Shown here: piece by piece, positions 1 through 6,286 of the stretch
Layout of the letters: each line of letters starts with the position of its first letter
Position numbering within the stretch: position 1 is the stretch's first letter
From: an uncultured Massilia sp.
GTDB lineage: Bacteria > Pseudomonadota > Gammaproteobacteria > Burkholderiales > Burkholderiaceae
NCBI GenBank assembly: GCA_946886065.1
Contig: CAMPHU010000052.1
Coordinates: forward strand, 1-24,345
Direction of reading: 5' to 3'
Length of the DNA: 24,345 nucleotides
The notes under the pieces: generated by a model
Told to the model about the DNA's origin: nothing
What the model saw: only the letters and a program-made list of their open reading frames with translations
Database searches by the model: none
Made by a program: the position numbers and the translations under genes

Positions 1-494
1 TCCTTTTCCAGGATGCGGCCGATCATGAAGTCCAGCGTGCCGCGCTGGAGCTTGTCCAGCAGGACGTTGCTGGACTCGACCTGCACGCCGATGCGCAGCA
101 GCGGCGCCTGTTCCTTGATGCGCGCGATCGCGCGCGGCAGCAGTCCCATCGCAGGCGACATGATCACACCCACCTCCACCTGGCCCGCCAGGCCGGCCCT
201 GAGCGCCACGATGTCGTCGTGGGCCAGCGCCAGGCTGGTGAGCGCCATGCGCGCGTGGCGGATCATCGTCTCGCCGTAGATGGTCGGTTCCATCCCGCGC
301 GGCAGGCGCTCGAACAGCCGCACGTCCAGCATCTCTTCGAGGTCCTTGATCTGCTTGGAGGCCGCAGGCTGCGTCATGTGCAGCTCCTCCGCGGCGCGGT
401 GGATATTGCGGTAGTCGTCCAGCGCGATCAGGAGCAGCAGCTGGCGCGTCTTGAGGCGCGCCTTCAAAAACCAGTTCGGGTTCGTTGTATCCAT
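1..494 (-). CDS. LysR-family transcriptional regulator (GbpR-like), N-terminal part, runs off window
   Basis: The open frame starts at the ATG complementary to 492-494 and is still open at position 1, giving about 164 residues. Residues ~14-73 form a LysR-type winged helix-turn-helix, with the diagnostic run around residues 32-47 (HRAAEELHMTQPAASK) followed by LEEMLDVRLFERLPRG. The rest is the first half of the inducer-binding domain. The opening NWFLKARLKTRQL is, from memory, typical of the GbpR-like subgroup that sits near sugar transport genes. An in-frame stop four codons upstream excludes an earlier start. No Shine-Dalgarno is visible, and a TATTAT box ends six bases before the ATG, suggesting a leaderless message. 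It probably senses a sugar or pathway intermediate and controls the locus through the GATA-N10-TATC palindromes. The effector is unknown. Confidence 0.9.
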   Translation of the reverse strand, partial: MDTTNPNWFLKARLKTRQLLLLIALDDYRNIHRAAEELHMTQPAASKQIKDLEEMLDVRLFERLPRGMEPTIYGETMIRHARMALTSLALAHDDIVALRAGLAGQVEVGVIMSPAMGLLPRAIARIKEQAPLLRIGVQVESSNVLLDKLQRGTLDFMIGRILEK

Positions 495-500
495 CAGAAA

Positions 501-506
501 ATAATA
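501..506 (-). promoter_or_regulatory. Candidate -10 box of the LysR gene (leaderless start)
   Basis: On the minus strand this reads TATTAT (5 of 6 to TATAAT). Six bases separate it from the LysR ATG, so transcription would begin at or next to the start codon. No good -35 is seen 16-18 bp upstream, which would fit a weak or regulated promoter. Inferred from sequence only. Confidence 0.45.
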
Positions 507-520
507 TCATTTTGGATATC
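503..520 (-). promoter_or_regulatory. Diverged LysR operator palindrome before the regulator gene
   Basis: On the minus strand it reads GATAT-N8-ATATT, with the same 5-8-5 geometry as the palindromes upstream of the ABC operon and the dehydratase gene. A further GATATT lies at 532-537. It overlaps the putative -10 box of the LysR gene, a layout expected for autorepression, which is common in LysR regulators. Binding is inferred. Confidence 0.55.
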
Positions 521-549
521 GACCCGGCCGGAATATCGCTGGGCGCTTA

Positions 550-1500
550 TCACTTGCAGCCTGGGGACGGGTTGGCGGCCGGGCCCTCGGCCGTCTGGGC
601 CACCTTCAGGATCTTGCCGTCCGGGCCGTAGCGCAGTTCCTCGACGGCGGCGGAGCGGCGGTACTCGCCGCCGGTCGGCAGCTTGCCGTTGTGGTAGAAG
701 ATGTAGGACTTGCCGTTGAAGTCGACGATGGCCTGGTGGATGGTGTTGACGTTGCTGTTCTTTTCCATGACCTGGCCGCCCCAGGTCCAGGGGCCGGTGG
801 CGCTCGGGCCGGTCATGTACACCGTCTCTTCCGGGAACTGGCGCGAGTAGGTCAGGTAGTAGGTGCCCTTGTGCTTGTGCAGGTAGGCCGCCTCGGTGAA
901 CTGGTCCAGGCCCACGGTGTGGATCGGGCCGTCCAGTTCGACCATGTTGGGCTTCAGCCTGGCCCACTTCATGACCGTGTTGCCCCAGTAGAGATAGGCC
1001 TGGCCGTCGTCGTCGATGAAGACGGCGGGGTCGATGTCGTCCCACAGGATAGCCGACTCTTTCGTCATGTCGTTCGAGACCAGGGCCTTGCCGATGGCGT
1101 CGACGAAGGGTCCCGTCGGGCTGTCGGAGACGGCGACGCCGATGGCCTTGCCGGGGATGGAGGCGTGGTCGACGGTCGAGTAGAAGTAGTACTTGCCGTT
1201 GCGCTTGGTGATGTCCGAGGCCCAGGCGTCGCGGCCGGCCCACTTGAAGGTGCTGTATTTGAGCGGGGAGCCGTGGTCGGTCCAGTTCTTCATGTCGCAG
1301 GTGGAGTAGACGCGCCATTCGTTCATGACGTAGTCCTTGCCGCCGACGGGGGCTTCGTCCTTGCCGACGTAGAGGTAGACGCGGCCGTTGTCGACCAGGG
1401 CTGCGGGGTCGGCGGTGAAGATGTTCTTGACGATGGGGTTGGCGGCTTGGGCGAGCGACGCGGCGGATAGTAGAGCGGCGAGGACGCAGTGTTTGAACAT
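550..1500 (-). CDS. Secreted glycoside hydrolase family 43 (arabinoxylan/arabinan arabinofuranosidase-like)
   Basis: 316 residues from the ATG at 1500, chosen because AAAGGAG lies just upstream and a signal peptide follows (about residues 1-19, ending AQA). The rest is a single GH43 five-bladed propeller without a visible carbohydrate-binding module. The three GH43 acidic residues can be placed: Asp31 in FTADPA (base), Asp157 in DDIDPAVF (pKa modulator) and Glu203 in QFTEAAYL (acid). The pattern NDWRCYSS-like (here MNEWRVYSTCDMKNWTDHG) resembles enzymes acting on arabinoxylan or xylo-oligosaccharide side chains. The exact substrate (arabinofuranose or xylose) cannot be read from sequence. It follows the ABC operon after a 100-bp gap with a strong palindrome, so it may be co-transcribed at a lower level. 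Confidence 0.88.
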   Translation of the reverse strand: MFKHCVLAALLSAASLAQAANPIVKNIFTADPAALVDNGRVYLYVGKDEAPVGGKDYVMNEWRVYSTCDMKNWTDHGSPLKYSTFKWAGRDAWASDITKRNGKYYFYSTVDHASIPGKAIGVAVSDSPTGPFVDAIGKALVSNDMTKESAILWDDIDPAVFIDDDGQAYLYWGNTVMKWARLKPNMVELDGPIHTVGLDQFTEAAYLHKHKGTYYLTYSRQFPEETVYMTGPSATGPWTWGGQVMEKNSNVNTIHQAIVDFNGKSYIFYHNGKLPTGGEYRRSAAVEELRYGPDGKILKVAQTAEGPAANPSPGCK

Positions 1501-1545
1501 CGGGATCTCCTTTGATTGATTCTTATGTTGGTGGCTGAGCGGCGG

Positions 1546-1586
1546 ACTTGGGCGGAACAATGCCACTGGCATTGTTCCGCCCAAGT
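1546..1586. repeat. Perfect 20-bp inverted repeat (REP-like) between the ABC operon and the GH43 gene
   Basis: Arms 1546-1565 and 1567-1586 are exact complements around one central base. The outer part, ACTTGGGCGGAAC, shares the ACTTGGG edge with the other REP-like elements at 9673-9756 and 21641-21681. No U-tract follows on the minus strand, so it is not a typical intrinsic terminator. It could stabilise the upstream transcript's 3' end or reduce read-through. Confidence 0.7.
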
Positions 1587-1600
1587 TTGCGCGCGTACCG

Positions 1601-2584
1601 CTAGCTCTTGGCCTTGAACGCCATCACCCGCTGCACCACGCAAAACACGAACAGCAGCGCGCCGATGACGATCTTCGTCCACCACGAACTGAGCGTCCCA
1701 TCGAAGGCGATGAGGGTTTGAATGGTCCCGAGCACCAGCACGCCCGACAACGCGCCGGCCACATAGCCGTAGCCGCCGGTGAGCAGCGTCCCGCCAATGA
1801 CGACAGCCGCAATCGCATCCAGCTCGGTCCCCTGCGCATGCAGCCCGTACCCCGACAGCATGTAGAACGAGAACAGCACCCCCGCCAGCGCGGCGCAGAA
1901 GCCGCTGAACGCATACACCAGGATCTTGGTCCTTCCGACGCTCAGCCCCATCATGGCCGCCGACTGCTCATTGCCGCCAATTGCATACACCGCGCGCCCG
2001 AAGCCGCTAAAATGCCCCAGCCACACCGCCAGCGCCAGCATGACGAGCGCAATGATCGCGCCAGGGGACAGGAAGCCGCCCAGGACAGGAACCTGCGTCT
2101 GCGACATCGCCACGAACAGCGGGTCCTCGATGGTGATCGACTCGATGCTGATCAGGTAGCACAGCCCGCGCGCCAGGAACATGCCCGCCAGCGTGACGAT
2201 GAAGGGCTGCAGCCGGAACACGTGAATGATCGCCCCCATCCCGCCGCCGAACACGCTGCCTCCCAGCAGCACGGTGGCGATCACGGCCACCGGCGGCCAG
2301 TGCGCCACCTGCAGCAGCCAGGCAGACACCATGGTCGCCAGCGCCAGCACGGCGCCCACCGACAGGTCGATTCCGCCGGACAGGATCACGAAGCTCATGC
2401 CGATGGCGATCACCAGCAGGAAGGCGTTGTCGATCAGGAGATTGAGCATCACCTGCAGCGACAGGAAGCCTTCGTAGGCCGAGCCGCCGATCAGCAGCAT
2501 CGTCACCAGCAGCACCACGGTGACCAGCGAGGTAAAGGACGGCATGCCGGGCAGCGCCCGCACGCCCTGGATCAAGGCGCTCAT
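1601..2584 (-). CDS. yjfF: Sugar ABC transporter permease, YjfF type
   Basis: 327 residues from the ATG at 2584, whose ATGA overlaps the stop of the preceding permease gene, so translational coupling decides the start. It is a strongly hydrophobic BPD_transp_2 / RbsC-AraH family permease with the cytoplasmic GGIDLSVGAV signature (about residues 70-79) and the C-terminal AIAAVVIGGTLLTGGYG block. It forms the inner-membrane channel with the other permease and is energised by the YtfR-like ATPase. In E. coli the four-gene set imports galactofuranose. In an arabinose locus, L-arabinofuranose or free L-arabinose is the likelier cargo, as proposed for the AraUVWZ transporters of Shewanella. Substrate is inferred. 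Confidence 0.9.
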   Translation of the reverse strand: MSALIQGVRALPGMPSFTSLVTVVLLVTMLLIGGSAYEGFLSLQVMLNLLIDNAFLLVIAIGMSFVILSGGIDLSVGAVLALATMVSAWLLQVAHWPPVAVIATVLLGGSVFGGGMGAIIHVFRLQPFIVTLAGMFLARGLCYLISIESITIEDPLFVAMSQTQVPVLGGFLSPGAIIALVMLALAVWLGHFSGFGRAVYAIGGNEQSAAMMGLSVGRTKILVYAFSGFCAALAGVLFSFYMLSGYGLHAQGTELDAIAAVVIGGTLLTGGYGYVAGALSGVLVLGTIQTLIAFDGTLSSWWTKIVIGALLFVFCVVQRVMAFKAKS

Positions 2585-3666
2585 GCTGCCCTCCGCTTCC
2601 ACAGCTGTTTGAACTGGTCCGACTGCGAAATGCAGACCAGGAAGACCACCACCGACTTGACGACCATGTTGACCTCGGGCGGGACGCCCAGCGAGTAGAT
2701 GGTGTACGTGAGCGTCTGGATGATCAGCGCCCCGATGATGCTGCCGACCAGGCTGAACTTGCCGCCCGCGAGCGAGGTGCCGCCCAGCGTGACGGCCAGG
2801 ATCGCGTCCAGCTCCAGCAGCAGGCCGGCGTTATTGGCGTCCGCGCTCTTCACGTTGGAACTGATCATCAGGCCCGCCATGCCGGCGCAGGCGCTTGAAA
2901 ACACGTAGACGAAGACGATCAGCGCCGCGGTACGGATGCCGGCCAGACGCGCCGCCACCGGGTTGATGCCGACCGACTGGATGAACAGGCCCAGCGCCGT
3001 GTGGCGCAGCAGGAAGGCCGTCACCGCGAACACGGCCGTCACCACGAACAGCGCGAACGGCAAGCCAAGGAGGTAGCCGCTGCCGAGGAAGAAGAACGGC
3101 TGGTAATAGACCGTGACGATCTGCCCGTCCGTCAGCAGCTGGGCCAGGCCGCGCCCCGCCACCATCAGGATCAGGGTCGCGACGATGGGCTGCAGGCCCA
3201 GGCCGGCGACCAAGGCGCCGTTCCACAGCCCGCACAGCAGCGCCGCCCCCATCGCAGCGGCGAGCGCCAGCGCCATCGGGGTCTGCGCCACATACTCGGG
3301 CACGCCGTTGTTGATGACCATGGTGCCGCCAATCAGCATCGAGGCAACGGTGCCGGACAGCGCGACCACCGCACCGACCGAGATATCGATGCCGCGCGTG
3401 GCGATGACCAGGGTCATGCCGATCGCCGCCAGCATCAAGGGTGCCGCGCGATTGACGATGTCGACCAGGCTGCCGTACAGGTGGCCGTCCTTGATCTCGA
3501 GGCGGAAGAAGCCGGGAATCAAGAGGAAGTCGATCAGCAGCAGCACCGCCAGCGCGGCGAGCGGCCGGAACAGCGGATGTGCGACCGCAGCGGCGAAGGC
3601 CGATTGGGTGGCAACCGGTGCCGCCGCACTCGGCGCGGCCACCGGCGTCTTTTCCTGGACGATCAT
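2581..3666 (-). CDS. ytfT: Sugar ABC transporter permease, YtfT type
   Basis: 361 residues. The ATG at 3666 overlaps the ATPase stop by an ATGA. The ~30-residue N-terminus is rich in Ala/Pro/Val/Thr and cytoplasmic, then come about 8-10 hydrophobic segments of the RbsC/AraH permease family, with the TRGIDISVGAVVALSG signature and the later LDAILAVTLGGTSLAGG block. It pairs with the YjfF-type permease as a heterodimeric channel, which is the hallmark of the YtfQRT-YjfF architecture (ribose and arabinose systems usually have one permease gene). Alternative starts further in would only trim the soluble tail. Confidence 0.9.
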   Translation of the reverse strand: MIVQEKTPVAAPSAAAPVATQSAFAAAVAHPLFRPLAALAVLLLIDFLLIPGFFRLEIKDGHLYGSLVDIVNRAAPLMLAAIGMTLVIATRGIDISVGAVVALSGTVASMLIGGTMVINNGVPEYVAQTPMALALAAAMGAALLCGLWNGALVAGLGLQPIVATLILMVAGRGLAQLLTDGQIVTVYYQPFFFLGSGYLLGLPFALFVVTAVFAVTAFLLRHTALGLFIQSVGINPVAARLAGIRTAALIVFVYVFSSACAGMAGLMISSNVKSADANNAGLLLELDAILAVTLGGTSLAGGKFSLVGSIIGALIIQTLTYTIYSLGVPPEVNMVVKSVVVFLVCISQSDQFKQLWKRRAA

Positions 3667-5198
3667 GTCTTGCCCTCCCCTGCGATCACGTGCAAGACCG
3701 AGCTGTCGTCCAGCTCACCGCGGCGGTACTCGCCGCAGGCCTTGCGGTCGCGCATGACCACGATGCGGTCGCTCACGCGCAGCACTTCGGGCAGCTCGGA
3801 CGAGATGAACAGAATCGACATGCCCTTGCGGCACAGCGTAGTAACGTAATCCATGATTTCCTGCTTGGCGCGGACATCGATGCCGCGCGTGGGTTCGTCG
3901 AGGATCATCAGCTTCGGCTCGGTCACCAGCCAGCGCGCCAGCAGCACCTTCTGCTGGTTGCCGCCCGAGAGCGAGCCGATCGGCGTTTCGATGCTGGCCG
4001 TCTTGATCCCCAGCTGCTTGACGTAATAGGCGGCCAGCTCCTGCTGGCGGCGCAGCGGGATCGCGCGCATCAGGCCCTGCTTGGCCTGCAAGGCCAGGAT
4101 CAGGTTCTCGCGCACCGACAGCGACAGGATCGCACCTTCGTGCTTGCGGTCTTCCGAACAGAAGCCGATGCCCTCGGCAATCGCGTCGCGCGGGGTGGCG
4201 AAGCTGCGCGGCCTGCCCTCGATCTCGATGGCGCCGCTGTCTGCCTTGTCGGCGCCGAACAGCAGGCGCGCTGTCTCGGTGCGGCCGGAACCCAGCAGGC
4301 CGGCCAGGCCGAGCAGCTCGCCCTTGCGCACTTCCATGTCCACCGGCGCCAGCACGCCGCGGCGCGCAAGCTGTTTCGTGCGCAGGAAGACGTCGTTGGC
4401 GCCCGTGTCAGCGCCTGCGCCGGCCGGGATCTGTTCCGGCGCCTCGTTCGGCGCGCCGATCATCTTGTTGACCAGGGCCAGGCGCGACAGCTCGCTGCAG
4501 ACATACTCGCCTTCGCGCTCGCCGTTGCGCATCACCGTGATGCGGTCGGAGATGGCATAGGTCTGGTCGAGGAAGTGGGTAACGAACAGGATCGCCATCC
4601 CCTGCTCGCGCAAGCCGCGCAGCACCGAGAACAGCAGCTGCACTTCGGCTTCGTCCAGGCTGGAGGTCGGCTCGTCCAGGATCAGCACCTTGGCCGAGAC
4701 GCTGGTGGCCCGGGCGATCGCGACCATCTGCTGGATCGCCAGCGGATAGGAGGACAGCGGCTTGCTGACGTCGAGATGGATCTGCAGCCTGGCCAGCAGT
4801 TCGGTTGCCTGGCTGCGCATGGTCCGCCAATCGATCATGCCGAAGCGGCGCGGATAGCGGCCGATGAAGATGTTCTCGGCCACCGACAGGTTCGGGCACA
4901 GGTTCACTTCCTGGTACACCGTGCTGATGCCCAGTTCCTGCGCGTGCTGCGTGGAGCGCGGCTCGATCTTCCGGCCATCGAGGACGATGCTGCCGCGTTC
5001 CGGCTGGTAGACGCCGGTCAGCACCTTGATCAGGGTGGACTTGCCGGCGCCGTTCTGGCCCATCAGCGTGTGCACTTCACCCGGATACAGGCGCAGGCCC
5101 GCTTCCGAGAGCGCCTTCACGCCGGGGAACTGCTTGTGGATGCCGGTGACCTCGAGTACCGGCGTCGCCTTGGTCGAAGCGAGCATAGAAGTGAGCAC
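3663..5198 (-). CDS. ytfR: Sugar ABC transporter ATP-binding protein (two ABC domains), YtfR type
   Basis: 511 residues. I chose the GTG at 5198 because GAGG lies six bases upstream. The in-frame ATG at 5186 lacks a ribosome site. Domain 1 has Walker A GQNGAGKST (47-55), a degenerate signature YPLAIQQMVAIARA (151-164) and Walker B VLILDEP (171-177). Domain 2 has a degenerate P-loop GLLGSGRTE (about 300-308) but a canonical signature LSGGNQQKV (410-418) and Walker B LMILDEPTRGID. This asymmetry is normal for the RbsA/MglA/AraG class. It energises import through the two permeases. It starts 8 bp after the binding-protein stop and ends overlapping the permease start, so the four genes form one operon. 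Confidence 0.92.
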   Translation of the reverse strand: MLTSMLASTKATPVLEVTGIHKQFPGVKALSEAGLRLYPGEVHTLMGQNGAGKSTLIKVLTGVYQPERGSIVLDGRKIEPRSTQHAQELGISTVYQEVNLCPNLSVAENIFIGRYPRRFGMIDWRTMRSQATELLARLQIHLDVSKPLSSYPLAIQQMVAIARATSVSAKVLILDEPTSSLDEAEVQLLFSVLRGLREQGMAILFVTHFLDQTYAISDRITVMRNGEREGEYVCSELSRLALVNKMIGAPNEAPEQIPAGAGADTGANDVFLRTKQLARRGVLAPVDMEVRKGELLGLAGLLGSGRTETARLLFGADKADSGAIEIEGRPRSFATPRDAIAEGIGFCSEDRKHEGAILSLSVRENLILALQAKQGLMRAIPLRRQQELAAYYVKQLGIKTASIETPIGSLSGGNQQKVLLARWLVTEPKLMILDEPTRGIDVRAKQEIMDYVTTLCRKGMSILFISSELPEVLRVSDRIVVMRDRKACGEYRRGELDDSSVLHVIAGEGKT

Positions 5199-5206
5199 TG
5201 AGCGCC

Positions 5207-6169
5207 TCAGTACTTACGGTTCGGGAATTCCTTGGCCGCGACTTCAGCTGGGAACACACCTTCGTTCACGGTAATGCGCTTCGGAACCGGCTTGCCGGCC
5301 TTCACCGCCTGCGCAGTCTGGATCAGCTGGGGGCCGAGCAGCGGATTGCACTCCACCGTGACGTTCAGCTTACCCTGCAACATGGCCTCGAACGCGCCGC
5401 GCACGCCGTCGATCGACACGACCAGGATATCCTTGCCCGGTTTCAGGCCAGCTTCCTCGATCGCCTGGATGGCGCCGATGGCCATGTCGTCGTTGTGCGC
5501 GTAGAGCACGTTGATGTTCTTGCCTTCGGACTTGAGGAAGGCTTCCATGACTTCCTTGCCCTTGGCGCGGGTGAAGTCGCCGGTCTGGGAGCGGATGATC
5601 TTCAGCTTTGGGTTGCCGGCGATGACCTCGGCGAAGCCCGCCTTGCGGTCCAGGGCCGGGGCCGAGCCGACGGTGCCCTGCAACTCGACGATGTTGTAGC
5701 TGCGGGCCGGGTTCTTCTTCGCGTGTTCCACCAGCCAGCGCGCGGCGCGGCGGCCCTCTTCCACGAAGTCGGAGCCGATGAAGCTGACGTAGAGCGAAGG
5801 GTCGCTGACCTTGACGGCGCGGTCGGTCAGGATGACGGGGATCTTGGCGGCTTTCGCTTCGCGCAGGACGGTGTCCCAGCCCGACTCCACCACCGGCGAG
5901 AACGCGATCACGTCGACGCGCTGGGCGATGAAGGAGCGGATGGCCTTGACCTGGTTTTCCTGGCGCTGCTGGGCGTCGGCGAATTTGAGGTTGACGCCGG
6001 CCTTGCGGGCGGCGTCCTTGATGGAGGCGGTGTTCGCGGTGCGCCACTCGCTTTCGGCGCCGACTTGGGAGAAGCCGATGGTGAGGGGCTTGGCGGCGAA
6101 GGCCGGGGTGGCGACGGCCAACGATGCAGCCATGGCTGCGCCCAGGAGGTTCCTGCGGGTGAGTCTCAT
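5207..6169 (-). CDS. ytfQ: Periplasmic sugar-binding protein of the ABC importer, YtfQ type
   Basis: 320 residues from the ATG at 6169 (GGAG seven bases upstream). A GTG one codon earlier is too close to that site. The N-terminus TRRNLLGAAM...ATPAFA is a signal peptide with a twin-arginine-like motif and cleavage near residue 25. The mature part is a type I periplasmic binding protein (RbsB/YtfQ family): KPLTIGFSQVGAESEWR at its start, IAFSPVVESGWD and VLYAHNDDMAIGAIQAIEEAG further on. E. coli YtfQ binds galactofuranose. Here arabinose is inferred from context. It is the first gene of its operon and has its own promoter with the LysR-type palindrome. Confidence 0.92.
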   Translation of the reverse strand: MRLTRRNLLGAAMAASLAVATPAFAAKPLTIGFSQVGAESEWRTANTASIKDAARKAGVNLKFADAQQRQENQVKAIRSFIAQRVDVIAFSPVVESGWDTVLREAKAAKIPVILTDRAVKVSDPSLYVSFIGSDFVEEGRRAARWLVEHAKKNPARSYNIVELQGTVGSAPALDRKAGFAEVIAGNPKLKIIRSQTGDFTRAKGKEVMEAFLKSEGKNINVLYAHNDDMAIGAIQAIEEAGLKPGKDILVVSIDGVRGAFEAMLQGKLNVTVECNPLLGPQLIQTAQAVKAGKPVPKRITVNEGVFPAEVAAKEFPNRKY

Positions 6170-6197
6170 CACTTGTCTCCGGTATTGTTGTCTCTCA

Positions 6198-6227
6198 ATA
6201 CTAGGGCAAAGAGAGATACACTTCCAA
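6198..6227 (-). promoter_or_regulatory. Sigma70-like promoter of the ABC operon
   Basis: On the minus strand, -35 TTGGAA (6222-6227) and -10 TAGTAT (6198-6203) are 18 bp apart. Transcription would start near 6191, leaving a ~22-nt leader that holds the GGAG ribosome site. The same -35, spacer length and TAGnnT box occur before the dehydratase gene. Both boxes are only partial matches, as expected for an activator-dependent promoter. Confidence 0.6.
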
Positions 6228-6229
6228 TC
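6215..6229 (-). promoter_or_regulatory. Second conserved block over the -35 (candidate LysR activation subsite), ABC operon
   Basis: Fifteen bases, GATA-N8-ATC on the plus strand, overlap the -35. The equivalent block at 18644-18658 matches at 12 of 15 positions and lies at the same distance (33.5 bp centre to centre) from its upstream palindrome. LysR proteins often contact a second, weaker site here. Confidence 0.45.
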
Positions 6230-6246
6230 ACTTTTTTGGCTGAACA

Positions 6247-6264
6247 GATACTGTTTTTCGTATC
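6247..6264 (-). promoter_or_regulatory. LysR-type operator palindrome upstream of the ABC operon
   Basis: On both strands GATAC-N8-GTATC, a perfect 5+5 palindrome. It lies 19 bp upstream of the -35 box, centred near -65, which is the usual place of a LysR recognition site. The same motif and spacing recur at 18676-18693, and a weaker copy lies before the LysR gene. Regulation by that protein is inferred. Confidence 0.65.
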
Positions 6265-6286
6265 AATCCAGGCCGTAGCCTGCTAC

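Noticed and set aside
1546..1586. Insertion-sequence end or attachment site
   Set aside because: No transposase or integrase, no target duplication and no partner copy with flanking gene content; fits a REP-like palindrome.
3579..5201. 540-codon plus-strand frame opposite the YtfR-like ATPase
   Set aside because: A shadow of the ATPase gene: no motifs, biased composition, no ribosome site.
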